A DNA stretch of 64,000 bases, taken from Tannerella serpentiformis (lineage in GTDB: Bacteria > Bacteroidota > Bacteroidia > Bacteroidales > Tannerellaceae). The notes beneath the pieces are model-generated. The model was not told the origin of the DNA and searched no databases. It was given only the letters and a program-made list of their open reading frames with translations. Below, piece after piece: positions 44,687 to 53,157 of this stretch. The DNA lies in assembly GCF_003033925.1 (NCBI RefSeq), contig NZ_CP028365.1, positions 62,001 to 126,000 of the forward strand. The letters are read 5' to 3'. The stretch's first letter is position 1; each line of letters starts with the position of its first letter. The translations under genes were made by a program, and so were the position numbers.

Positions 44687-45580
44687 ATGAGCCTCACGAA
44701 CGAATACAAAGAGAAAATCCGGGCCGCGCTGGCGGCGCGTCGGGCCAATTTCGACGGCTCGGACGCCCGCTTTGCCGCCACGCTTGGCATAGGCAGCGCG
44801 CAATACAGCCGCATCAAGCGGGGCGAGACGGTCGGGGTGCTGGCTGATGAAAAGTGGATCAGCATCGCCCGCCGCTTGGGCGTCGGCCTGACCGATGCGC
44901 CGGCATGGCAGACGGCCGAAACGCCCGTCTTCAAATACATCACGGCGCAGCTCGAGATGTGCCAGCAGAACGGCCTCTCGGCTATGCTCTGCGACCTGAC
45001 CGACATCGGAAAGACCTACACCGCCCGGCAATATGTCAAAACGCACCGCAATGCCGTCTACGTGGATTGCTCGCAGGTCAAAACGCGGCAAAAGCTGCTG
45101 CGGGGCATCGCCCGAGAGTTTGGCGTGGGTAGCACGGGACGGCTGGCGGACGTCTACAACGACCTCGTGTTCTACCTCAAAACGCTCGATCGGCCGCTGG
45201 TCATCCTCGACGAGGCGGGCGACCTCAGCTATGAGGCTTTCCTCGAGATCAAAGCCCTATGGAACGCCACGGAGCACTGCTGTGGGTATTACATGATGGG
45301 CGCGGATGGCCTCAGCGAAAAGATCCGCCGGGCCATCGACAACAAGAAGGTGGGCTACGCCGAAATCTTCGGTCGCTTTGGCAAGCGCTATGGCAAGGTC
45401 GTGCCCACGGCCCGCGAAGAGGCCGAGCGCTTCCTGCAACTGACGGCGGCGATGATCATCAAAGCCAACGCCGGGGCGGATACGGACGTGAACCGCCTGC
45501 TGCGCCGCCTGATGGGCGAAGACAATACGCCATCCCTCCGACGCATAAACATCGAACTGTCGAAGGGAACTAACAACTAA
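44687..45580 (+). CDS. Mu-like transposition ATPase B
   Basis: 297 residues. An N-terminal HTH (about 20-65: SDARFAATLGIGSAQYSRIKRGE) precedes an AAA+ core with a degenerate Walker A, DLTDIGKT at 103-110, and Walker B VILDEAGDL. MuB binds target DNA and delivers it to MuA. The layout HTH plus AAA+ is that of MuB homologues in Bacteroides Mu-like phages. Confidence 0.85.
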   Translation: MSLTNEYKEKIRAALAARRANFDGSDARFAATLGIGSAQYSRIKRGETVGVLADEKWISIARRLGVGLTDAPAWQTAETPVFKYITAQLEMCQQNGLSAMLCDLTDIGKTYTARQYVKTHRNAVYVDCSQVKTRQKLLRGIAREFGVGSTGRLADVYNDLVFYLKTLDRPLVILDEAGDLSYEAFLEIKALWNATEHCCGYYMMGADGLSEKIRRAIDNKKVGYAEIFGRFGKRYGKVVPTAREEAERFLQLTAAMIIKANAGADTDVNRLLRRLMGEDNTPSLRRINIELSKGTNN

Positions 45581-45591
45581 CAACTAAAAAC

Positions 45592-45648
45592 GAAAAGTCC
45601 TGCCGGCCGGAGCGGTGAATCTCATCCGGCTATACCCCGGCAGTTTTT
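45592..45648 (+). terminator. Terminator-like hairpin inside the early operon
   Basis: CTGCCGG (45600-45606) pairs with CCGGCAG (45637-45643) and five T follow. It is the same family as the hairpin at 6982-7037. A weaker relative lies at 46316-46371. Partial read-through would set the ratio of MuB to downstream products. Confidence 0.55.
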
Positions 45649-45674
45649 ACCTTTTCACTTTTAGATTTTAGCTT

Positions 45675-46310
45675 ATGAAAAGAGCATTGACGGCGCGCAA
45701 TGTGCTGACCACAAAGTTCAACACCCTCGGGTTCGACGGTGTATGGCGCGATGCGGTGGGCGAGCCCGAACTGACGGGCAGCTGGATCATCTATGGCGAC
45801 ACGAAGAATGGCAAAACGACCTTCGCGATGATGCTATCCAAGTATCTGACCGCCTTCGGCCGCGTGGCCTACAACAGCGTCGAGGAGGGCAATTCGCGGA
45901 CGATCCAGATGGCTGTCGACCGTGCCGGCCTGCTCGAGGCGGGTGCCCGCTGGATACTGCTCGACCGCGAAAGCAAGGATGAGCTTTGCGAAAGGCTGCG
46001 GCGGCAACGCAGTGCGGACATCGTCTTTATCGATTCCGTGCAATTCATGGATCTGAAGTTTTCGGAATACAAAGACCTCAAGCGGCGCTTCCCCACGAAG
46101 CTATTCGTCTACATCAGTCACGTGGACGGCCGTCGCCCCTCGACGCCCACGGCCCTGCGCATCCTGCGCGATGCCAACGTGGCCTTTCGCATCGAAGGGT
46201 TCAAAGCCTTCCCCACGAGCCGTTATGGCGGCGGTCGGCCGGTAGTGATCTGGGACAAAGGCGCGGATGAATACTGGGGGCGGGAGGTAAACGGAAAAAC
46301 GAAAAGCTAA
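45675..46310 (+). CDS. RecA-like phage ATPase
   Basis: 211 residues. Walker A is YGDTKNGKTTFA (about 41-52), Walker B DIVFIDSVQFM, then FVYISHVDGRRP and a C-terminal RYGGGRPVVIWDKGADEYW. The fold is that of RecA/DnaB-type NTPases that phages use in recombination or replication. In Bacteroides Mu-like phages a comparable gene follows muB. The exact role is unknown. Confidence 0.75.
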   Translation: MKRALTARNVLTTKFNTLGFDGVWRDAVGEPELTGSWIIYGDTKNGKTTFAMMLSKYLTAFGRVAYNSVEEGNSRTIQMAVDRAGLLEAGARWILLDRESKDELCERLRRQRSADIVFIDSVQFMDLKFSEYKDLKRRFPTKLFVYISHVDGRRPSTPTALRILRDANVAFRIEGFKAFPTSRYGGGRPVVIWDKGADEYWGREVNGKTKS

Positions 46311-46394
46311 AAATGAAAAGTTGCCGGGTACCCGACCGGCCCCCTCCCACCGGTAGGACTTTTAGTTTTTACCTTTTAGATTTTAGTTCAAAGA

Positions 46395-46886
46395 ATGATG
46401 AAAGCAATAGACAACGATCACCGGAAGCGGCAACTACTGAAGCGCTTCCACATGCTGCTGAACAGGGCGCGGATCGATGAGGACGGTAAGCGCGAGATCC
46501 TCGCCTCGTATGGCGTAGAGCATTCCTCGGAAATGGATTGCGCAGGGCTGGCCGACGTGTGCAGTAAACTGGCCGTGGCGATGACCTCGCGGGCGTCCGA
46601 GGCTGACCGCTGGCGCAAGCGGGTGATGGCCGCCGTGTTCGGCTACTGCCAAGCGATGGACTATGAGGCGGATGTGAATCGGGTAAAGGCCATTGCCTGT
46701 CGGGCGGCCGGGGCGACGAACTTCAACCGCATCCCGCTGGATCGTTTACGCAGCCTTTACAACGCCTTTATGCAGCGTGTAAAAGACATTGAAAAGATCG
46801 GCCGAATGGCGGACACACCTCAGGGCGGCGGGGGCTTCCTCTATGTGATGTTCCCCGACGGACGGAAAGAGATCCCCAACGCATAA
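46395..46886 (+). CDS. Mu gp16-like (DUF1018) protein
   Basis: 163 residues, helical, with phrases such as RKRQLLKRFHMLLNRARID and IPLDRLRSLYNAFMQRVKDI that fit the gp16/DUF1018 family of Mu-like phages. A 25-bp stretch covering the end of the gene (AGAGATCCCCAACGCATAA) is duplicated just after the stop at 46892-46911. Function unknown. Confidence 0.65.
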   Translation: MMKAIDNDHRKRQLLKRFHMLLNRARIDEDGKREILASYGVEHSSEMDCAGLADVCSKLAVAMTSRASEADRWRKRVMAAVFGYCQAMDYEADVNRVKAIACRAAGATNFNRIPLDRLRSLYNAFMQRVKDIEKIGRMADTPQGGGGFLYVMFPDGRKEIPNA

Positions 46887-46942
46887 GACGAAAAGAGATC
46901 CCCAACGCATAAACAGATAAACACCTAAACGCATAAACAGAA

Positions 46943-47590
46943 ATGACAACAGTAGAAATGACGGCCGAGGAGCGGCAAGAGTTTGAGGCCTACAAACTGG
47001 CCAAAGAGAAGAAAGCGGCGGAGGCCAAACGGAAGTCCGATCGCGAAGCCTACACGGCATTGGTGGATGAGACGATCGCGGCCGTAATGCCCGAGCTGAC
47101 GAATATCAGCGAGGCTATCGCCCAGAAAAAGTCGGCCGCGGCGGAGGCCTTCCGCGGGGCATTGGAGATGAAGGCGGAGCTGTTCGGCGTGAAAGACGAT
47201 CAGCAGTCGCACACGTTCACCAACTCCGAGGGCACGATGCGCATCACCATCGGGCACTACATGCTCGACAATTACCGCGACACGGTGAATGAGGGTATCG
47301 CGATGGTCAAAACGTACATCGAATCGCAGGCCCGCGACGATGCCAGCCGCGCGCTGGTCAAGGCCATCCTGCGGCTGCTGTCACGCGACGAGGCGGGCAA
47401 TCTGAAGGCCTCCCGCGTGCTACAACTGCAAAAGATGGCTGAGGAAACGGGCGACGAACGCTTCATAGAGGGCGTGCGCATCATCCAAGAGAGCTACCAA
47501 CCCACGCCCTCGAAAGACTACATCCGCGCGGCGGTACGCGACGAGTCGGGCGCCTGGGTGGCTATCCCATTAAGCATGACGGACGTATGA
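46943..47590 (+). CDS. DUF3164 family phage protein
   Basis: 215 residues. It is charged and helical at the N-terminus (ERQEFEAYKLAKEKKAAEAK). The DUF3164 core follows: DDQQSHTFTNSEGTMRITIG, NVRDTV-like DNYRDTVNEG, LLSRDEAGNLKASRVLQL. It is common in the early region of Mu-like phages. The function is not known. It overlaps the next gene by 4 bases (ATGA). Confidence 0.82.
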   Translation: MTTVEMTAEERQEFEAYKLAKEKKAAEAKRKSDREAYTALVDETIAAVMPELTNISEAIAQKKSAAAEAFRGALEMKAELFGVKDDQQSHTFTNSEGTMRITIGHYMLDNYRDTVNEGIAMVKTYIESQARDDASRALVKAILRLLSRDEAGNLKASRVLQLQKMAEETGDERFIEGVRIIQESYQPTPSKDYIRAAVRDESGAWVAIPLSMTDV

Positions 47591-48045
47591 TCATCGCAGT
47601 AGACTTTGACGGAACGATCCACGACGGCCAGTGGCCGAGGATCGGCGAGGCGATGCCTGGGGCGCGTGAGGCGATCAACGCTCTGCGCGCCGAAGGGCAC
47701 TACATCATTATCTGGACATGCCGCGAAGGGCGCCAGCAAACGGAGATGGTGAACTGGCTGCTTGAAAAGGGCATCGGCTTCGATCGAATCAATGATCATC
47801 AGCCAGATCAGGTGGCGGCCTATGGCAGCGACGCGCGCAAGGTGTATGCGCATTGCTACGTGGACGATAAAAACGTAGGCGGGATGCTCCCGTGGAAAGA
47901 TATTGCCGCGTGGATCCGCCGCCAAGAAGAGGCCTACCGGAGGCGTCTTCGGACGCCGGCGAAGTTTGGCCAGGAACATGCCTGCGAAGTTTGCCGGGCG
48001 CATGCCGCTGGGAATAACACATCGGAAACGGACGACGAGGTGTAA
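47587..48045 (+). CDS. HAD-family phosphatase (BT0820-like) with a repeat-derived tail
   Basis: 152 residues. HAD motif I is DFDGTIHDG at residues 6-14, motif II WTCREGRQ, and motif III/IV near HCYVDDKNVGG. The family normally ends soon after LPWKDI. Here the last ~33 residues (RLRTPAKFGQEHACE...) are encoded by a REP-like hairpin copy at 47942-47971 and its neighbour, so the C-terminus appears replaced or extended by the repeat. Probably still active on a small phosphate substrate. Confidence 0.78.
   Translation: MIIAVDFDGTIHDGQWPRIGEAMPGAREAINALRAEGHYIIIWTCREGRQQTEMVNWLLEKGIGFDRINDHQPDQVAAYGSDARKVYAHCYVDDKNVGGMLPWKDIAAWIRRQEEAYRRRLRTPAKFGQEHACEVCRAHAAGNNTSETDDEV
47942..47971 (+). repeat. 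REP-like hairpin inside the HAD gene
   Basis: Stem GGCGTC-TTCG-GACGCC (47942-47957) and tail GGCGAAGTTTGGCC (47958-47971). A partial second tail (GCGAAGTTTGCCGGGCG) follows at 47984-48000. Confidence 0.85.
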
Positions 48046-48077
48046 AACAGGATGGCGGCGGGGATGATTCATATCGG

Positions 48078-48113
48078 GGCGGCTGCGGCCGCCGGCGAAG
48101 TTTGGCCGGGTAC
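48078..48113 (+). repeat. REP-like hairpin at the 5' break of the methyltransferase
   Basis: Stem GGCGGC-TGCG-GCCGCC (48078-48093) and the full tail GGCGAAGTTTGGCCGGGTAC (48094-48113). Confidence 0.9.
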
Positions 48114-48319
48114 GCGCGGGAGCGACTTCGAAACGGTCGTATCGTGTGAGATCGGCGCATTCGGTTCCGACGTGTTGGCCTCCCTGTTCCCCGCCGCCTA
48201 TCATCATAAAGACATTCGTACACTGACAAAAACGATCATCGATGAAAGACTTATTCCACGATTCGGCGCCGACTACGGCCGCCGTACGATACTCACCGGG
48301 GGGGGCAGCCATCGGGCTT

Positions 48320-48354
48320 GTACCCGGCAGACTTCGCCGGCGCCCGCAGGCGCC
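48320..48354 (-). repeat. REP-like hairpin in the catalytic loop of the methyltransferase
   Basis: Inverted relative to the copy at 48078: tail at 48320-48338 (GTACCCGGCAGACTTCGCC on the plus strand), stem GGCGCC-CGCA-GGCGCC at 48339-48354. Confidence 0.9.
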
Positions 48355-49287
48355 CCGTTACCTCTGGCCGGAAATGCTGCGCATTATTGGTGACGTCCGA
48401 CCGCGCTGGGTTATTGGTGAAAATGTTGCTGGCATCCTTTCAGGGTGGTACAACCCGCTCACGTCGCTACGCTGGAAAGCGAGCCCGATCTGTTCGGAGC
48501 GGGTAACGAGCTTCAAACGAAATGCGGGCAATACACCGTCCACCGGATCTGCAAAGACTTTGAAGCCATCGGATATACCATCCGGCCGGTGGTTATTCCG
48601 GCTTGTGCCGTCGGGGCACCCCACAGGCGCGACCGAGTGTGGTTCCTCGCCTCCGATGCCGCCGCGGACGGTGAACATTGGGGGGCACACGATAACCTTG
48701 CCTCCGCGCCTGCTTCCAACGCCACGAGCAAGCCTCGAGGCAGCAGGGCTGAATGTGAACAACAAGAAAATGGCAGCGAAGAAGGGGGCCAGCTACTTGG
48801 AGGAAGTCGTGGCTGGGTTCGTAGTCCGCGTGGGTGTTTCCGGGATTTTCCGAATGAATCACCGGTTCGCACTGACGATGATGGGATATGCTCCGAATCA
48901 CTGCGCCGCCGGATACGAGCGGATTTTGCGGACTGTCTGTCTGATGATGAAATCGAAGAAGCTATCCACCGCGCCGATAAACGATTCAACGAGGAAGCCC
49001 TAAGAGCGGCCGGCAACGCGATTGTCCCGCAAGTGGCTTATGAGATTATACGGGGGATTGTAGAGATAGAGCGGGGGGAGCATTTTCCTGACGTCAGGAA
49101 AGAAGCAGACAAGATATAAGAGTAAGATGTTATAAATTTCTTTTGATTGGGGCGGCCGGAGTCCGGGATGGATAGGCCGCCTTTGCTGTATATAGGCGGG
49201 TGACATTGTGTCTATCTTTTCACCTGCCAAATCGTCGCCCTTTCCCTCCGCTTTTGCTTCCTTTGCAAAAGCAAGGACAAGCAATCA

Positions 49288-49614
49288 ATGATGACCGGAC
49301 AGAATCAGACGAAAGAGGGGCAGAACCAGACGAAAGAGACGGAGGGAAATCCTTCCATGTGTTTGACACGGGCGGAGCGTCGCGAGGCGCGCCGCCGGCT
49401 GATGGCCGCACGCTTCTATTACTGGACGGAGGTACGCCGTCGCCGCTTCGATGATGTGATGCACATTCTGTCCGAGCATGAGTTTTTCGTAGACGAACGG
49501 TCTATTATGGACGTGCTGCGTGGGGTCAGCCACTACCTGTCTGACCTACACACCCGCCGCGAAACGGCGGCCGCCCTCCGCCGTGCTTACCCCTCGTGGA
49601 ACTGGGAGGGGTAA
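49288..49614 (+). CDS. Small helical phage protein
   Basis: 108 residues, or 85 from the internal ATG at 49357 (MCLTRAERREARRRLMAARF), which may be the true start since the first 23 residues are a TKEGQNQTKE-type low-complexity run. The rest is basic and helical (YYWTEVRRRRFDDVMHIL, IMDVLRGVSHYLSD). It lies next to the terminase remnant. It resembles small DNA-binding packaging or HTH proteins in size, but I cannot name it. Confidence 0.55.
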   Translation: MMTGQNQTKEGQNQTKETEGNPSMCLTRAERREARRRLMAARFYYWTEVRRRRFDDVMHILSEHEFFVDERSIMDVLRGVSHYLSDLHTRRETAAALRRAYPSWNWEG

Positions 49615-49624
49615 AAAAACGCTT

Positions 49625-50893
49625 TCAATACCTTTTCTTATTCACCGGCCGCGTGCCGATCGACCATGCCGTGGGGGTGATGGCGGCAACCTTACGCTGA
49701 GCCACGAAGTACCCCCCTTCTACTGCGTCTGGGCCGTCGGCTGGGGCGGGGAGTCCATCATCGAAGAGCTTAAACTGTTCCTCGAGTCGCTGCATGTGGG
49801 GATTCTCTTTTTCGGCGATGTTGAAAATCAGGTTGCCCGCCCGATTGAGCGGCTCGAGGTTGCCTTCAATTCGGGCGAACTTATCCGGTTTGGCTCGCTC
49901 GTCGGGTGCGATAGAGATGATGAATTTCCGTTCGATGGCCTTTTGCAGGAAAAGCGGCTTGAAAACCTGTTCGTAGAAGGGATCCTGTAGCTTGTTATTC
50001 TCGATGTAGTTGTAGATCGTCGTACGGTCGCGGACGTAATCCTTTTGGTAGTAGTACCAATTGACGAACTCATCATTGGTGACATGGTCGAGGAAGCCCG
50101 TAATGACATACAGACGGCCATCCAAAATGCCCAAAAGCACATTCGACTTAAACGATCCGAGCGCTTTCACGCCCTTGCGGTGCGTGGTACGATTGGAGGG
50201 TGCCGGGTCGCCATAACTAATGAGGAAGGGAAACTTATTAAGCGGGGGCACGGTACCCCATGTGATCTCTTTGAAGTACGTCCCTTCAACCACCGGGTTG
50301 TTGAAGCATTCCTTTTGCACCGAGGCGGCCGACACCTGAGCGAGTACTTCATCGATCATCGCCTCTGTATTCTTTTCCGGCCAGACCGAAACGCCCTCAG
50401 CAAAGTCTCGCTTGGGGTCGGGGCGGCGGATGTCTACCATTCGGATATTGATGATGTCCCAATTCCCCAGCGGCTTATTCCGCCCGGCCAGCTCACGGGC
50501 ACGCGCGCCAGCACGGGCAATGCAACAATCACGGGCGATGATATTGCCGCACCAAATAACCAACAGGGGCTCGCTGAATGAGCGTGTAAAGTAGAGGGCT
50601 TGCTCTGGTCCAGTTCCATTTGTCGGCGATGATTCCGGGGTTACGGCATTCTTCATCCGTGTCGAAATCATCGGGGGCGGCTGCGGCCGCCGGCGAATCT
50701 GGCCGGGTACATGAGGGAGGGGGAGTGGGAACAGCTCTTTGATCCATTCTGGGCGGGATGCGCCTCAGGGGCCATTGGCGGCGCTTTTCGCGTTCGGCCA
50801 CGGGCATGGCGCGATCGGGGTGGCCGTTTCTTCGCGGATGGATTGCAGGTATTGCTCCCATTCCTGTAAAGCCTGTTTGTCCGTCAGCTTCAT
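49625..50893 (-). pseudogene. Phage terminase large subunit, N-terminal ATPase domain deleted
   Basis: The C-terminal nuclease half is intact over 49625-50580: LLVIWCGNIIARDCC, KNTEAMIDEVLAQ, FLISYGDPAPSNR, YNYIENNKLQDPFYEQVF, ISIAPDERAKPDKF, ending RPVNKKRY. Upstream, DDFDTDEECRNPGIIADKW is read in a second frame (shift near 50615). At 50676-50710 a REP-like hairpin replaces the Walker domain. A start-like stub (MKLTDKQALQEWEQYL) remains at 50893. It runs against the surrounding late genes, so the segment is inverted. Confidence 0.82.
50676..50710 (+). repeat. REP-like hairpin at the terminase deletion
   Basis: Stem GGCGGC-TGCG-GCCGCC (50676-50691) and tail GGCGAATCTGGCCGGGTAC (50692-50710). 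Confidence 0.88.
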
Positions 50894-51045
50894 CGGAGCA
50901 TCTCTTTAATGTATTGATCGAATAGGGCACTGACTTCGATGGCCTTTGTGGGATCGAAGGCGCGCAGCGAGGGTTCAGTAAGGCCTGCGATACATTGATC
51001 ACATCGCGGACACCGCTGCTGGGCCCGGTGCGCCGGGTGGCGAAG
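50890..51045 (-). pseudogene. Fragment of a small phage gene upstream of the terminase
   Basis: The minus strand reads a Cys-rich RCPRCDQCIAGLTEPSLRAF and then DPTKAIEVSALFDQYIKEML, stopping at 50890 and overlapping the terminase start codon. The 5' part merges into a REP-tail-like sequence (GGCGAAGTTTGACCTG near 51038), so the start is lost. It could be a small terminase-type gene; that is a guess from position. Confidence 0.5.
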
Positions 51046-51394
51046 TTTGACCTGTTACCTGCATATCGGTTACGCTCCGAGCCCCTTTTTACCCCCTTCC
51101 TACACCGCTAATTGTCGGAAAAACAAGTACCGACTGGCCCGGATCCCCGCGGCAAAGAACCGCCGATTTTAACCGTTAAAACCGCCTGAATCCGCGGTTC
51201 TTTACACGCCGATTTGCGGGGCGTCTGGGTGCCCTTCACCTTTGCCGCCGAACCAACGAACAACTAACACCTAACAACGAACAACTAACAACTAACACCT
51301 AAACACCTAAACACCTAAACAACTAAACAACTAAACACCTAAACAAACCAACAACCAACGGGGCTTTAGCCCCCAACAACCAACAAACATCAGT
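51046..51394 (+). other. Leader region before the DUF6261 gene
   Basis: No gene. An inverted pair, CCGCGGCAAAGAACCGCC (51148-51165) with CGCGGTTCTTT (about 51194), could form a large hairpin. From 51255 an A/C-rich run of AACAACTAACACCT and AACACCTAAACACC repeats reaches the start codon. GGGGCTTTAGCCCC makes a small hairpin near 51360. Confidence 0.6.
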
Positions 51395-52393
51395 ATGGAC
51401 AAAGATTTAGAGATTAAGACCGTCGGGCAGAAGAAGCTCGACAACGCGATGCACGTGACCTATCACACCGAGATGCACGGCATCCTCAAATCGGCCGATC
51501 AGGCCAAGACCGGTATCCCAGCCGAGATCATGACCGACTACAACGGCGGCATCACCGAAGAGACCGAGCTCAACCGCGAGGCCCAAGCCGACGCCCTCAC
51601 GGCCGAGCTCGTGAAGGCTGACACGGCCCGCGATCGCGCCGTGCAGTACTTCTTCGCCTCCGTTCGTGCCGCCCGACTCTCGCCCGACGAGGCCGTACAG
51701 AAAGCAGCCGCCGCGCTCATGCCCACCGTCAGCGTCTACAGCGGTGCACCCACCGAGGCGGCCGACCGTGAGACGGCCCTCATCTCCGGCCTTGTGGTCG
51801 ACCTGAAGAAGGCGGAGCTCACGGCCCACCTCACCACGCTCCACCTTGCCGACCTGCCGGCCAAACTCGAGGCCCTCAATAAGGCGTTCTCCGACTTGGC
51901 CACCAAGCGCTCAGACGGGCGCGCGGCCACGAAGCTGCCGCTGGCCTCCAAAGTCCGCCCACGGACCGACGCCGCCTACGAGCGCATCCTCTTCACCCTG
52001 CGCTCCAACTACCTCTTCGGCTCCACGCCCATCGAGAAGCCGGCCATCGAGGCCCTTGCTGCCCGACTCAACCAGCGCGCCGCCGAGCTGGACGCCGCCT
52101 GGAAGCAGTCCGCCGCCCAGAAGAAGCGCGCGCCCCGCAAGCCGTCCGTCCCCAAGGAACCCAAGCAGCCTAAGGAGCCCAAAGACCCGAAGCAACCGAA
52201 GCAGCCCAAGGATCCGAAGAAGCCGGGCGGTGAACCCAAGCAGCCCGACCAGCCGAAGGACCCCAAGAAGCCGGGTGGTGGCTCCGGCGAACAGCCCCAG
52301 CCGGGCGGCGAGAAACCGAAGAAGCCGGGCGGCGAGAAACCGAAGAAGCCGGGCGGCGATGGCAATCCGGACATCACCCTGCCGGAGGAATAG
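51395..52393 (+). CDS. DUF6261 family protein with a Lys-Pro-Gly-rich tail
   Basis: 332 residues. Residues 1-250 are helical and fit DUF6261, a Bacteroidota family of unknown role. From about 250 the chain becomes repeats of KxPKxPK and KKPGGEKP, strongly basic and probably disordered, perhaps wall- or nucleic-acid-binding. It has an A/C-rich leader, and no other gene lies close by. Its presence in a phage late region is unusual; it could be cargo. Confidence 0.65.
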   Translation: MDKDLEIKTVGQKKLDNAMHVTYHTEMHGILKSADQAKTGIPAEIMTDYNGGITEETELNREAQADALTAELVKADTARDRAVQYFFASVRAARLSPDEAVQKAAAALMPTVSVYSGAPTEAADRETALISGLVVDLKKAELTAHLTTLHLADLPAKLEALNKAFSDLATKRSDGRAATKLPLASKVRPRTDAAYERILFTLRSNYLFGSTPIEKPAIEALAARLNQRAAELDAAWKQSAAQKKRAPRKPSVPKEPKQPKEPKDPKQPKQPKDPKKPGGEPKQPDQPKDPKKPGGGSGEQPQPGGEKPKKPGGEKPKKPGGDGNPDITLPEE

Positions 52394-53157
52394 GCGTTTA
52401 TGTGTTGGGGCCTAACGGCCCTGTTTAGATGTTTAGGTGTTTAGTTGTTGAGATGTTGAATTGTTGAGATGTTGAACCACTTGTCAAACCAACGAACAAA
52501 CGCCTCAACGACTCAACGGGCCGAAGGCCTCAACAACTCAACAGGTCGGAGGCCTCAACACCTAACAATGACCATGTACCCGTGTAGGGGCGGCCTCTGC
52601 CGAGGCTGGGAAGTCTGCCGGGGGCGTCTTCGGACGCCGGCGAATTTTGCCTGATACATGTAGGGGCGAATTGCATTCGCCCTCCAGACGTCCCGACAGG
52701 GACGGGCGCCAGACGCATTCATTCGGCCCCGTTGGGGGCCGTCTAATGGGGCGAATGCAATTCGCCCCTACACGGACGCCGCGAAACCCGCCGGGAATTG
52801 CGCCAAAAACCGATTTGAAGCCCGAAACCCGCCGAGGATTGGGCCAAAAACCGATTTGAAGCCCGAAACCCGCCGGGAATTGCGCCAAAAACCGATTTGA
52901 AGCCCGAAACCCGCCGGGGATTGCGTCAAAAACCGATTTGAAGCCCGAAACCCGCCGAGGATTGCACCAAAAACCGATTTGAAGCCCCAAACCCGCCGAG
53001 GATTGGGCCAAAAACACGTTTTTGGTCTGCGGCGACCCTCATTTCACACCCCAACAACGAACAACTAACACCTCAACAACTAAACACATAAACAGGGGCT
53101 TTAGCCCTCAACACCTAAACACCCCAACACCTCAACAGATAAACAAATAAACAAACC
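52394..53157. repeat. Repeat-rich gap: oligonucleotide runs, REP hairpins and a 41-bp array
   Basis: 52420-52565 has TTTAGGTGTTTAGTTGTTGAG and then CTCAACAACTCAAC runs with GGCCGAAGGCC-type hairpins. REP-like copies lie at 52594-52620 (CCTC-TGCC-GAGG) and 52623-52657 (GGCGTC-TTCG-GACGCC plus tail). GGGGCGAATTGCATTCGCCC pairs with its inverse near 52747-52770. From 52790 to 53010 units recur at 52820, 52861, 52902, 52943 and 52984, exactly 41 bp apart. 53045-53155 is another AACACCTAAAC run. Confidence 0.88.

Larger units (their letters stand above)
48058..49119 (+). pseudogene. C5 cytosine DNA methyltransferase, broken
   Basis: Family blocks appear in changing frames: ETVVSCEIGAFGSDVLASLF (frame 1), TILTGG, then RYLWPEML and PRWVIGENVAGIL (frame 2), then DFEAIGY, PACAVGAPHRRDRVWFLASD and the terminal LRAAGNAIVPQVAYEI (frame 1 again). 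The N-terminal SAM motif (DLFxGxGG) is missing, and the catalytic PCQ loop between TILTGG and RYLWPEML is missing too. A REP-like hairpin stands at both places. A further shift lies in the G-run near 48443. It cannot encode an active enzyme. Confidence 0.85.
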
